Both the position numbers and the translations under genes were made by a program. From the NCBI GenBank assembly GCA_937907685.1, contig CALCXF010000117.1, forward strand, positions 1-41,286: a stretch of 41,286 bases of DNA, read 5' to 3'. Source of the DNA: an uncultured Nostocoides sp. (GTDB lineage Bacteria; Actinomycetota; Actinomycetes; Actinomycetales; Dermatophilaceae). Positions 20,809 to 28,981 of the stretch are shown piece by piece; position 1 is the first letter of the stretch; every line of letters starts with the position of its first letter. Under the pieces are notes generated by a model. It was given only the letters and a program-made list of their open reading frames with translations. It made no database searches and was not told the DNA's origin.

Positions 20809-21909
20809 TCAGTGCGCCCGGGCGGCAGCGGGCCACGGGGCCGGTCCGCCCTGCGACGCCGCGTGGATGAGCTGCACGTCGAGGGCCTCACGGCGGATCC
20901 GTTGGTCGACGACCATCAGTGCGTCCACTCCGGCGGAGAACGGCGTCGTGATGACCCCGCTGATGAGGGTCGCGATGCCCCCGAGCACCGCCTGCCACAT
21001 GAACATCTGCTCCTCGCCTCCGGCCGCGATGACGGCCACCAGACCGAGGACCGCGATGGGGACGGTGACGAGCTGAGCTGCGAATCCGACGAGGATGGCT
21101 GTGAGGAGGCGGATGCCGAGGATCCGCCAGAACGGTGTCCCGGAGGTGAGCCGCCAGGAGCGTGCGAACGCGCTCCCGACGCCGCGACCCTCGAGGACGA
21201 TGACGGCCGTCACGAAGGCGAACCGCGTCCAGAGCCAGAGGTAGAGCAGGACGGCGAGCAGCACCGCGAGCAGCAGGGCGAAGACCGGCCCGACGCTCGC
21301 GTCGCCGACGACGAGCCAGGCGATCGGCGGACCGAGGACGACGCCGAGGAGCAGGAGCGCCCCCAGGAGCGTCACGAGCACGGCACCCGCCACGGCAGGC
21401 AGACGGCGCTTGGTGCCGTCCCACGTCTCCTCGATGCCGACCTTTCGCCCGAGCACCGCCTGACCGATGACATAGGCCAGGAAGCCGGTGAGAGCGACGG
21501 ACGAGATCAGGGAGCCGACGCTCGGCAGGTAGGTGCCCAGGAGGCCGAGGCCGCCGATGTCGTCGCTCTCCAGGGACGTCGTGTCCTTGCTCGCCACCCA
21601 CGCGCCGAGGGCGGTCGCTGGGACGAGGCAGACGAGCGAGGTGACGAGGGCCAGGCCCATCGTGGCGGCGACGTTCCCGCGGATCGCCTTGGTCACGGCC
21701 GAGAAGAGGTCCCCGAGCGCGAGGGGCCGCAAGGGGATGATCCCCGGCCGGAACTCCATGGACGCCAGGAACGGTCCGGGCGGTGGGGGTGCGGCATACC
21801 CGGGCGGCGGTGGGGGTGCGGCATACCCGGGCGGCGGGGAGCCGTACGCCGGCGGCTCCAGGTCCGGAAGAGGCGTCGAGCCGGGGGCGACCCACGGTCG
21901 TTCGCTCAT
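20809..21909 (-). CDS. Multi-pass membrane protein with proline-rich N-terminus (Rv3689-like)
   Basis: The 366-residue protein opens with a Pro/Gly/Tyr-rich cytoplasmic tail holding two copies of PPGYAAPPPP (about residues 26-43). Six or so membrane segments follow, with the loop FRPGIIPLRPLALGDLFSAV, a pattern seen in actinobacterial proteins annotated with a glycerophosphodiesterase-type membrane domain but lacking the enzyme. IRREALDVQLIHAAS near the end is a typical conserved tail. It is first in the minus-strand moxR-like operon, with TAGGGT (21939-21944) as a likely -10. Function unknown; scaffold for the MoxR partners is a guess. Confidence 0.8.
   Translation of the reverse strand: MSERPWVAPGSTPLPDLEPPAYGSPPPGYAAPPPPPGYAAPPPPGPFLASMEFRPGIIPLRPLALGDLFSAVTKAIRGNVAATMGLALVTSLVCLVPATALGAWVASKDTTSLESDDIGGLGLLGTYLPSVGSLISSVALTGFLAYVIGQAVLGRKVGIEETWDGTKRRLPAVAGAVLVTLLGALLLLGVVLGPPIAWLVVGDASVGPVFALLLAVLLAVLLYLWLWTRFAFVTAVIVLEGRGVGSAFARSWRLTSGTPFWRILGIRLLTAILVGFAAQLVTVPIAVLGLVAVIAAGGEEQMFMWQAVLGGIATLISGVITTPFSAGVDALMVVDQRIRREALDVQLIHAASQGGPAPWPAAARAH
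21785..21837. repeat. Two 27-base coding repeats in the proline-rich tail
   Basis: The unit GGGGTGCGGCATACCCGGGC occurs twice, 27 bases apart, and keeps frame (PPGYAAPPP twice). Unlike the other tandem duplications here, this is ordinary low-complexity coding sequence. Confidence 0.7.
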
Positions 21910-21941
21910 GCCGCGTCCCCGTCGTCGACCACGCGAGAACC

Positions 21942-22601
21942 CTAACCGACCGCGCGTGGCCCCACGGAGAGCTCCCGCTCGAGCTCCCTCGCCCGCACGG
22001 CACGGGCACCGAGGGCGGTCTGCCGGCGGACGACCTCCGGCTCTGCCCGCAGGAGTGCCAGGCCGCGCCGGAGCAGGACGCCGGGTGGCTTGCGGTGTTC
22101 TCGGAGGTCGCGCACGAGGCGCCGGACGAACGTCACGGCCGGATGGTGATGCACGCACCAAGCGCTGTGGAGGACTCCCGCGACACCCAGCCGCTCGACG
22201 ACCTCGGCGGCGAAGATCCCTTCGGCGAGGACGAGGTCGTCGGGTCGAGCGGTGAGCTCCCGGTGGCCCACGGCACGGCTCGTGGAGATGTCATAGACGG
22301 GGGTGCGGGTGCTGCCGGTGTCGACGAGCTCGTGGAGCGAGGCCACCGCCCGGTCCGCGTCCCAGCTGGCGGGGTGGTCCCAGTCGACGATCCCCAGGTC
22401 CTCCCTGCGCGGCACCAAGGGGTCGTCCTCGTCGCGGTAGAAGTCGTCGAGCCGGAAGATGGGCCAGCCGTGGGCGGTGTGGAGCCGTGCCGCGAGGCGG
22501 GACTTCCCGGCACCGCTCGGGCCGGCGAGGACGACGACCCGCTGCCGCATCGGGTCGTGGGCGGTGCCGGCCGGGGAGTCGCCCGTCGCGTCGTCGCCCA
22601 C
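21942..22601 (-). CDS. Uridine-kinase-like P-loop protein
   Basis: The 219-residue protein has Walker A GPSGAGKS (about 27-34) and the uridine-kinase features FRLDDFYRDEDD and DWDHPASWD, with EGIFAAEVV later. These match the nucleoside/phosphoribulokinase superfamily. Its place beside cdd, deoA and deoC makes a pyrimidine-nucleoside kinase plausible, but the actinobacterial group is not biochemically settled. GTG 22601 is chosen because TAGACT (22609-22614) lies 7 bases upstream; an internal Met at residue 18 (MRQRVVV) is the alternative. Confidence 0.85.
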   Translation of the reverse strand: MGDDATGDSPAGTAHDPMRQRVVVLAGPSGAGKSRLAARLHTAHGWPIFRLDDFYRDEDDPLVPRREDLGIVDWDHPASWDADRAVASLHELVDTGSTRTPVYDISTSRAVGHRELTARPDDLVLAEGIFAAEVVERLGVAGVLHSAWCVHHHPAVTFVRRLVRDLREHRKPPGVLLRRGLALLRAEPEVVRRQTALGARAVRARELERELSVGPRAVG

Positions 22602-22608
22602 GGCTCGG

Positions 22609-22614
22609 AGTCTA
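22609..22614 (-). promoter_or_regulatory. Leaderless -10 of the uridine-kinase-like gene
   Basis: TAGACT on the minus strand, then 7 bases, then GTG. Confidence 0.5.
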
Positions 22615-22709
22615 GGGATGCCGCGTGGTGCCGCGGTGGCCGTCTTGCGGGGAGGGGGAGTCGTCAGCGCGGACCGGGTGCTGTCAGTTCCATCCTCGCC
22701 GTCGGAGGC

Positions 22710-23680
22710 TCAGCGGCCCTTGGGGTGCCAGACGGTCTTGGTCTCCAGGAAGGCGGTGAGTCGGGAGAGGTCGGGGGTGGCCGTGAAGTCGGGTTCCACA
22801 GCCTCCGTGCCCGTGCCGGCGGGGCGGCGGACGCGCTTGAGGTTGTCCGCGGCGGCCAGCTCGAGGCCGCCCCAGTCGACGCCGTCGGCTCCGGCGGCCC
22901 CGGTGAGGTCGATGGCGTTGACGTCACGATGGCTCGCCAGCCACGGCGCCACCTCGGCGGTCCGACCGGTGATGATGTTGACCACGCCTCCCGGGACGTC
23001 GGAGGTGGCCAGGCACTCGGCGAGCGTGATGGCGGGAAGCGGTCGCTCCTCGCTGGTCAGCACCACCGCGGTGTTGCCCGACACGATGACCGGGGCCACG
23101 ACCGACACCAGGCCCAGCAGGCTCGACGCCTGGGGTGCGAGCACCGCGACGACGCCGGTGGCCTCGGGGGCCGAGATGTCGAAGAACGGGCCGGCGACCG
23201 GGTTGAGGCCGCCGAGCACCTGGGTGAACTTGTCGGACCACCCGGCGTACCAGACCCACCGGTCGATGGCCGCCGACACGGTCACCTCGGCCTGGGCAGC
23301 GCCGACGCCCTCGCTGTTCCGGACGTCCTGCACGAGCTGCGCCCTGCGGGACTCCATGACCTCGGCCACGCGGTACAGCACCTGACCACGGTTGTAGGCC
23401 GTTGCCGCCGCCCAGCCGGGCTGGGCCTTGCGCGCCGCGACGACGGCATCCCGGGCGTCCTTGCGCGAGCCCTGGGCGGCGTTGGCGAGGAACGTCGGTG
23501 GGCGAGAGGAGGACCCGCGACGGGCAGCGGGAACGTCGGTGTGCGGGAGGAGGAGCCGCGACGGGCAGCAGCACCGGTCGGCGCGGCATACACCTCGTAG
23601 GAGCGCCCGCTCTCGCTGCGCGGGAACTTGCCGCCGATGTAGAGCTTGTAGGTCTTCCGGACGTCGACCCGCGTGCTCAT
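22710..23680 (-). pseudogene. Short, catalytically degenerate aldehyde-dehydrogenase paralogue, frame broken by a 41-base duplication
   Basis: The gene starts at ATG 23680, overlapping the stop of the active dehydrogenase (ATGA). Its opening MSTRVDVRKTYKLYIGGKFP is a normal ALDH start. The frame is lost at the duplication 23490-23571 and resumes as TFLANAAQGSRKDARDAVVA down to the stop at 22710. One copy removed, the protein is about 310 residues, while ALDHs have about 480. It ends after the NAD-binding half: the catalytic Cys region and the ELGGK glutamate are missing. The PWNFP motif reads PQASS and the KPAE lysine is replaced (VLTSEERP). So even when intact it cannot be an ordinary dehydrogenase and is more likely a structural or regulatory partner of its neighbour. 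The frame break may be an assembly fault. Confidence 0.8.
23490..23571. repeat. 41-base tandem duplication in the degenerate ALDH gene
   Basis: Copies 23490-23530 and 23531-23571 agree at 37 of 41 bases. Two differences are synonymous on the gene strand (GGG/GGC, TCT/TCC), one is Pro/Thr and one is at the copy edge. 41 is not a multiple of 3. Confidence 0.85.
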
Positions 23681-25125
23681 CCCTGGCCGCCCGTCGTCAC
23701 GTAGGCCTCGAGGCCGTGGCGGCCACCCTCGCGTCCGTAGCCCGACTCCTTGTAGCCGCCGAAGGGCGAGCTGGGGTCGAACTTGTTGAACGTGTTGGCC
23801 CAGACGACCCCAGCCTTGAGCTGGTCGGCCGTCCACAGGATGCGGCTGCCCTTCTCGGTCCAGATGCCGGCGGACAGCCCATAGGGCGTGTTGTTCGCCT
23901 TGGCGACGGCCTCCGCGGGGGTGCGGAAGGTGAGCACCGAGACGACCGGGCCGAAGATCTCCTCCTGCGCGATGCGGTGGGTCTGGCTGACGCCACTGAA
24001 GACGGTGGGACGGAACCAGAAGCCGTTGGTCGGCAGGTCGCAGCCGGAGTCCCAGCGCTCCGCTCCCTCCGCCTCCCCGACGGCCACCATCTCCTCGATG
24101 CGCTCCAGCTGCTTGCGCGAGTTGATGGCGCCGACGTCGGTGTTCTTGTCCATCGGGTCCCCGACGCGCAGTGTCGCCAGGCGGCGCTTGAGTCGGTGGT
24201 CGAGCTCCTCGGCGATGTTCTCCTGCACGAGGATCCGGCTCCCGGCGCAACACACGTGCCCCTGGTTGAAGAAGATGCCGTTGACGATCCCCTCGACGGC
24301 CTGGTCGATGGGGGCGTCGTCGAAGATGATGTTCGCCGCCTTGCCACCGAGCTCGAGGGTGGCCTTCTTCCTGGTGCCGGCGATGGATCGGGCGATCATC
24401 TTGCCGACGGCCGTCGAGCCGGTGAACGCGAGCTTGTCGATGCCGGGGTGGTCGACGATCGCCTGTCCGGTAGGCCCGGCGCCGGTGACGATGTTGACGA
24501 CGCCCGGAGGGAGGTCCGCCTGGCGGCAGACGTCGGCGAAGAGCAGTGCGGTGAGCGGAGTGGTCTCCGCCGGCTTGAGGACGACGGTGTTGCCACATGC
24601 CAGCGCCGGCGCGATCTTCCACGAGAGCATGAGCAGCGGGAAGTTCCAGGGGATCACCTGGCCCACGACGCCGAGCGGCCGGGGCTCCGGTCCGAGGGAG
24701 GCGTGGTCGAGCTTGTCGGCCCAGCCCGCGTGGTAGAAGAAGTGCGCCGCGGCGAGGGGGAGGTCGACGTCGCGCGCCTCCTTGATCGGCTTGCCGTTGT
24801 CCAGGGTCTCCAGGACGGCGAACTCACGGGCGCGCTCCTGGAGGATGCGAGCGATCCGGAAGAGGTACTTGCCGCGGTCGGCGCCGCTCATCCGTGACCA
24901 GACGCGGGTGTATGCCGTCCGCGCGGCTCGCACGGCGGTGTCGACGTCGTCGTCACTCGCCTCCGAGACCTCTGCGAGCACCTCCTCGGTGGCGGGGTTC
25001 ACCGTCTTGAACGGCGTCCCGCCGGTCGCCTCGACGAACTCTCCACCGATGAACAGCCCGTAGCTGCTCGCGATGTCGACGACGGCGCGCGACTCCGGAG
25101 CCGGTGCGTACTCGAAGGGGGACAT
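23677..25125 (-). CDS. NAD-dependent aldehyde dehydrogenase
   Basis: The 482-residue enzyme oxidises an aldehyde to the acid; acetaldehyde from DeoC is the likely substrate by context. All class features are present: IPWNFPLLM (159-167), the NAD-binding KPAETTP (184-190), FTGSTAVGK, the general base Glu258 in LELGGK, and the catalytic Cys292 in GHVCCAGSR. EEIFGPVVSV comes later. ATG 25125 has GAGGAACGAG upstream. It is 37 bases downstream of deoC and coupled to the degenerate paralogue. This order of deoC and two ALDH genes is, to my recollection, also found in other actinobacteria. Confidence 0.95.
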   Translation of the reverse strand: MSPFEYAPAPESRAVVDIASSYGLFIGGEFVEATGGTPFKTVNPATEEVLAEVSEASDDDVDTAVRAARTAYTRVWSRMSGADRGKYLFRIARILQERAREFAVLETLDNGKPIKEARDVDLPLAAAHFFYHAGWADKLDHASLGPEPRPLGVVGQVIPWNFPLLMLSWKIAPALACGNTVVLKPAETTPLTALLFADVCRQADLPPGVVNIVTGAGPTGQAIVDHPGIDKLAFTGSTAVGKMIARSIAGTRKKATLELGGKAANIIFDDAPIDQAVEGIVNGIFFNQGHVCCAGSRILVQENIAEELDHRLKRRLATLRVGDPMDKNTDVGAINSRKQLERIEEMVAVGEAEGAERWDSGCDLPTNGFWFRPTVFSGVSQTHRIAQEEIFGPVVSVLTFRTPAEAVAKANNTPYGLSAGIWTEKGSRILWTADQLKAGVVWANTFNKFDPSSPFGGYKESGYGREGGRHGLEAYVTTGGQG

Positions 25126-25162
25126 GGTTCTCGTTCCTCGATCCGTGGGCCGTGGTGGCCGG

Positions 25163-26149
25163 TCAGTAGAGGCTGGGGGAGTCGTCGGCGATGTAGTCAG
25201 CGCCGGAGTACGCGCCGGTCCTCAGGCGCTGACGCTGGAGGAGCAGGTCGTTGAGCAGGCTGGAGGCCCCGAAGCGGAACCAGTGGTTGTCGAGCCACTC
25301 CTCACCGGCCACCTCGTTGACCGTCACGAGGAACCGGATGGCGTCCTTGCTCGTCCGGATGCCGCCGGCCGGCTTGACCCCGACCATGTCACCGGTGGTG
25401 TCGCGCCAGTCGCGCACCGCCTCGAGCATCACGAGGGTGACCGGGAGCGTCGCCGCCGGCGAGACCTTTCCGGTCGAGGTCTTGATGAAGTCGCCGCCGG
25501 CGAGCATGGCGAGCCACGAGGCGCGGCGCACGTTGTCGTACGTGACGAGCTCCCCCGTCTCCAGGATGACCTTGAGCCGGGCGTCGCCGCAGACGGCCTT
25601 GACGTCCGCGATCTGGCGGAACACGGTGAGGTGGTCCCCGGCGAGGAAGGCGCCACGGTCGATGACCATGTCGATCTCGTCCGCTCCCGCCGCCACGGCA
25701 TCCTTGGTGTCGGCCAGCTTGACCGGGAGGCTCGCCCGCCCGCTGGGGAACGCCGTCGCCACGGCGGCCACCTTGATGTCCGCGGAGCCGAGGGTCTCCT
25801 TGGCCACGGCGACCATGTCGCCATAGACGCAGATCGCCGCCGGACGTGGTGTGCTCGGGTCGCTCGGGTCGGGGACGAGTGCCTTGGTCGCCAGGCCGCG
25901 GACCCGGCCCGGGGTGTCGGCGCCCTCGAGCGTCGTCAGGTCGATCATCGAGATGGCGGTGTCGATGGCCCACGCCTTGCTCGTCGTCTTGATCGACCGG
26001 GTGGCGAGCGAGGCGGCGCGCTCCTCACAGCCGACCTGGTCGACCCCCGGAAGCCCGTGGAGCCACGAGCTCAGGGCGCTGTTCGTCAGGCGGGAGACGC
26101 CGAGCAGGTCGCGCGCGCGCTCGGAGGGGGCCGCGGTGGTGGTGCTCAC
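25163..26149 (-). CDS. deoC: Deoxyribose-phosphate aldolase
   Basis: Cleaves 2-deoxyribose 5-phosphate to acetaldehyde and glyceraldehyde 3-phosphate, the last step of deoxynucleoside breakdown. The Schiff-base lysine is Lys223 in FIKTSTGK and the second active-site lysine is Lys259 in GVKPAGG; the catalytic Asp lies in the EIDMVID segment. At 328 residues it is the long form, with an extra N-terminal part of about 60 residues compared with the E. coli enzyme (about 259). It starts at GTG 26149 with TAGACT six bases upstream. First gene of the deoC-ALDH-ALDH operon. Confidence 0.95.
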   Translation of the reverse strand: MSTTTAAPSERARDLLGVSRLTNSALSSWLHGLPGVDQVGCEERAASLATRSIKTTSKAWAIDTAISMIDLTTLEGADTPGRVRGLATKALVPDPSDPSTPRPAAICVYGDMVAVAKETLGSADIKVAAVATAFPSGRASLPVKLADTKDAVAAGADEIDMVIDRGAFLAGDHLTVFRQIADVKAVCGDARLKVILETGELVTYDNVRRASWLAMLAGGDFIKTSTGKVSPAATLPVTLVMLEAVRDWRDTTGDMVGVKPAGGIRTSKDAIRFLVTVNEVAGEEWLDNHWFRFGASSLLNDLLLQRQRLRTGAYSGADYIADDSPSLY

Positions 26150-26155
26150 CCGGCG

Positions 26156-26161
26156 AGTCTA
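26156..26161 (-). promoter_or_regulatory. Leaderless -10 of deoC
   Basis: TAGACT on the minus strand, 6 bases, then the deoC GTG. Confidence 0.5.
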
Positions 26162-26294
26162 CGGGCGCCGCCACCCGGCGGACACCGCGTGCTGGGCAGC
26201 ACCCGGACCCGTGGGCCGGACCCCACGTGCTCCGGCGGCCGGCAGCTCTCACCGCTCACCGCAGGCGCGGACGACGGTGGGCTCACGTCCAGGT

Positions 26295-27116
26295 TCACGT
26301 CCAGTCGTCGGGCGGGGTGAACTGGCTCAGGGTGAGGGTCGCGCCCTGCGGGTCGCGGACGACGGCCTCCGCCGTGTAGTCCGTCTCGAAGGACCGCAGG
26401 ACCCTGCCGCCGAGCTCGACCGCCCGGGAGGCCGTGGCGTCGCGGTCGGTGACGGTGAGAACGACGGCCCAGCCGGGCGGGTCGTCCCCGGCCGCGACGA
26501 CGGCGCCGATGACGTCCTCGAAGCCCTCCGGGGCGTCGGCCTGGCGGGTGCGGATGCCGGGGTCGACGGTGGCCTCGAGGTGGTCGCCGTACCCGGGCAC
26601 GATGATGGCCGTGGCCCACCCCTGGTCGACGAAGCGCCAGGGGAACAGCTCACCGTAGAAGCGCTGGGCCGCGTCGAGGTCGGCGGTGTGCAGGTTGCTG
26701 AAGTTCCACGACCCCGGCGCGTTGGTGAGCTGGGCCCCCAGGCGTCGACCCGCCTGCCAGAGCCGGATGTCGTTCCCCTCGGGGTCCCGGAGAGCGGCTC
26801 CACGGCCGGCGGTGCCGACGTCGGCCGGGGCCTGCACGAGGGTGGCTCCGAGCGCGACGGCCTTCCCGGCGCAGGCATCGGCGTCGTCGACGGCGACGTA
26901 GGTGCTCCACGACGCGGCTCCCTCGGCGACCTCGGCGAGACCAGCGACGTCCTTGCCGTCGAGCGAGGCGACGAGGTAACGGCCAGGCGCGTCGGGCGGC
27001 GTCGCGACACTGAAGTCCCAGCCGAGCAGGCCGCCGTAGAACTCGCGCGCCGCGTCGAGATCGGGCTGCTCGACGTCGACCCAGCACGTCACTCCGTGGG
27101 GGTAGGTCCGGTTCAT
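26295..27116 (-). CDS. VOC-superfamily protein with two glyoxalase-like domains
   Basis: The 273-residue protein has two tandem VOC modules (about 1-125 and 135-270). The first has CWVDVEQPDLDAAREFYGGL and ends RDPEGNDIRLWQ; the second has LHTADLDAAQRFYGELFPW and ends RDPQGATLTLSQF. This double form is common in actinobacteria (hydroxylase/glyoxalase/bleomycin-resistance annotations) and the substrate cannot be inferred. It is a stand-alone gene between deoC and the phosphohexomutase. TAGCGT (27123-27128) lies 6 bases before the ATG. Confidence 0.9.
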   Translation of the reverse strand: MNRTYPHGVTCWVDVEQPDLDAAREFYGGLLGWDFSVATPPDAPGRYLVASLDGKDVAGLAEVAEGAASWSTYVAVDDADACAGKAVALGATLVQAPADVGTAGRGAALRDPEGNDIRLWQAGRRLGAQLTNAPGSWNFSNLHTADLDAAQRFYGELFPWRFVDQGWATAIIVPGYGDHLEATVDPGIRTRQADAPEGFEDVIGAVVAAGDDPPGWAVVLTVTDRDATASRAVELGGRVLRSFETDYTAEAVVRDPQGATLTLSQFTPPDDWT

Positions 27117-27122
27117 GTCACG

Positions 27123-27128
27123 ACGCTA
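27123..27128 (-). promoter_or_regulatory. Leaderless -10 of the VOC gene
   Basis: TAGCGT on the minus strand, 6 bases, then ATG 27116. Confidence 0.45.
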
Positions 27129-27210
27129 CGACCACCCGCTGACAACCCGTGAGATGCGCGCTCAGCGGGCCGGTGGCCGCCCAGGAGGCCGGTGGCCGCT
27201 CACCGTCGAG

Positions 27211-27273
27211 GTCGAGAGGAGGCAACACGCCGACCGCTCCGCCCGGGGAGTGTGCGTGTTGCCTGATCTCGAC
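27211..27273 (-). terminator. Long hairpin after the phosphohexomutase gene
   Basis: AGGCAACACGC (27220-27230) pairs perfectly with GCGTGTTGCCT (27254-27264). Outside it, GTCGAGA (27211-27217) pairs with TCTCGAC (27267-27273) across a two-base mismatch. The loop can form a smaller CTCC/GGAG stem. It starts 6 bases past the gene's stop, in the right place to end the phosphorylase-phosphomutase transcript. No T-run follows. Confidence 0.6.
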
Positions 27274-27278
27274 GAAGG

Positions 27279-28973
27279 TCACGGGGCGGTCGCCGCCTCC
27301 AGGTCCGAGCGGATGCCGGTCAGCCGGGCAGACGCCAGCTGACGGGCCGCGCGCACGTCCCCTCCGGCCACCGGCTGGACGACCTCCAGGTAGACCTTGA
27401 GCTTCGGCTCGGTGCCCGAGGGACGCACGATGATCCGCGAGTCGTCGGCGAGGTAGTAGCGCAGCCCCTCCGTGGGCGGCAGTCCGCCGTCACCTCGGGC
27501 GAGGTCGTCGGTCCTCACCACGTCCACCCCCGCGACACGGGTCAGCGGGTGGGCCCGGAGCCGGGCCATGACCCGGCCGATGGACGAGAGGTCCTCGACG
27601 CGGATCGCGAGGGCGTCGGTGGCGTAGACCCCGTGTTCACGGGCCAGGTCGTCGAGCCGGTCGGTGAGCGAGCGGCCCTCGGCGCGCAACGTCGCGACGA
27701 GCTCGGCGACGAGGAGCGCCGCCGAGACGCCGTCCTTGTCACGCACGCGCGCCGGGTCCACGCAGTAGCCGAGCGCTTCCTCGTAGCCGTAGCGCAGACC
27801 GGCCACCCGGCCGATCCACTTGAACCCGGTCAGCGTCTCCTCGTGCCGCACCCCGACGGCGCGGCACATCGCCGCGAGCAGCCGCGAGGAGACGATCGAG
27901 TTGGCGAACACGCACTCCGGGGAGTCCGCGACCACGCCACCGGCCGCACCCCGGGAGAGCACGTGCGACCCGAGCAGGGCACCGACCTCGTCGCCGCGGA
28001 GCATCCGCCAGCCACCCGGAGCGGGCACGGCGACCGCGCAGCGGTCGGCGTCGGGGTCGTTCGCGATGACGACGTCCGGCGAGGTCTGCTCCGCCAGCTC
28101 GATCGCCGCGTCCATCGCGCCGGGTTCCTCGGGGTTGGGGAAGGAGACCGTCGGGAACATGGGGTCGGGCTCAGCCTGCGACGCGACAGGGATCGGCGCG
28201 GCATACCCGGCATCGACGAAGGCCCGGCGCACGGTCTCCGACCCGACACCGTGCAGCGAGGTGTGGACGACCGTCACGTCGCGTGGCGTGGACGGGGACA
28301 CCACCGTGACGACGTCGGCGAGGTAGGCGTCGAGCACCGAGTCGTCGAGCGTCTCCCACCCGTCGTCGGGAAGGAGCACCGAGGTCACCGACGCCACCCT
28401 CGCGATCTCTGCGGCGATGAGGCCGTCGACCGGGGGGACGATCTGCGAGCCGTCGCCCACGTAGACCTTGTAGCCGTTGTCCTCGGGCGGGTTGTGCGAC
28501 GCGGTGACCATGACGCCCGCATCGGCACCGAGGTGCCGGATCGCGAAGGCAAGCACCGGGGTGGGCAGTGGGTGGGGGAGGACGACCGCCCGCCCGCCCA
28601 TCCCGGTCACCACGGCGCAGGTGTCGCGGGCGAAGACGTCTGAGTTGGTCCTGGCGTCGAAACCGACGACGACGAACGGCTCGCGCTCCAGGGTCCTCAG
28701 GTATGCCGTGAGCCCGGCCGCCGCGCGGATGACGACAGCCCGGTTCATCCGGTTGGGCCCGGCCCCGAGGCGTCCGCGAAGGCCTGCCGTGCCGAACTCC
28801 AGGAGCCCGGACATCGCGTCGCCAAGCTCGGCCGCGGCGTCGACGTCGCCCGCCTCCGCGGCACCGGTGAGTGCCTCCAGCTGGACCCGCGTGACGGGGT
28901 CCGGGTCGTCGGCCGCCCAGGCCCGGGCCGCCGCGAGGAGCACGGCGGTGGGCGCGCGCCCGGCATCCCGCAC
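27279..28973 (-). CDS. Phosphohexomutase (phosphomannomutase/phosphoglucomutase; PmmB-like)
   Basis: Moves phosphate between the C1 and C6 (or C5 for pentoses) positions of a sugar phosphate. The 564-residue protein shows the catalytic serine loop VTASHNPPEDNGYK (Ser159), the metal loop NDPDADRCAV (306-310), the sugar-binding loop and, at the end, IIVRPSGTEPKLKVY for phosphate contact. It is 8 bases downstream of the purine nucleoside phosphorylase, as pmmB and deoD are in M. tuberculosis, so a phosphopentomutase-like use of (deoxy)ribose 1-phosphate is plausible. It could also supply mannose 1-phosphate to manC. GTG 28973 is preferred, with GAGGG 6 bases upstream. Confidence 0.92.
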   Translation of the reverse strand: MRDAGRAPTAVLLAAARAWAADDPDPVTRVQLEALTGAAEAGDVDAAAELGDAMSGLLEFGTAGLRGRLGAGPNRMNRAVVIRAAAGLTAYLRTLEREPFVVVGFDARTNSDVFARDTCAVVTGMGGRAVVLPHPLPTPVLAFAIRHLGADAGVMVTASHNPPEDNGYKVYVGDGSQIVPPVDGLIAAEIARVASVTSVLLPDDGWETLDDSVLDAYLADVVTVVSPSTPRDVTVVHTSLHGVGSETVRRAFVDAGYAAPIPVASQAEPDPMFPTVSFPNPEEPGAMDAAIELAEQTSPDVVIANDPDADRCAVAVPAPGGWRMLRGDEVGALLGSHVLSRGAAGGVVADSPECVFANSIVSSRLLAAMCRAVGVRHEETLTGFKWIGRVAGLRYGYEEALGYCVDPARVRDKDGVSAALLVAELVATLRAEGRSLTDRLDDLAREHGVYATDALAIRVEDLSSIGRVMARLRAHPLTRVAGVDVVRTDDLARGDGGLPPTEGLRYYLADDSRIIVRPSGTEPKLKVYLEVVQPVAGGDVRAARQLASARLTGIRSDLEAATAP

Positions 28974-28981
28974 GGCCGCCC

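Noticed and set aside
21785-21837. Tandem repeat in the proline-rich tail as a sixth duplication event
   Set aside because: It keeps frame and fits the PPGYAAPPPP low-complexity tails usual in actinobacterial membrane proteins, so it needs no special cause.
27160-27200. Repeated GGCCGGTGGCCGC upstream of the VOC gene
   Set aside because: Two short GC-rich words in a GC-rich gap; too short and too biased in composition to claim function.
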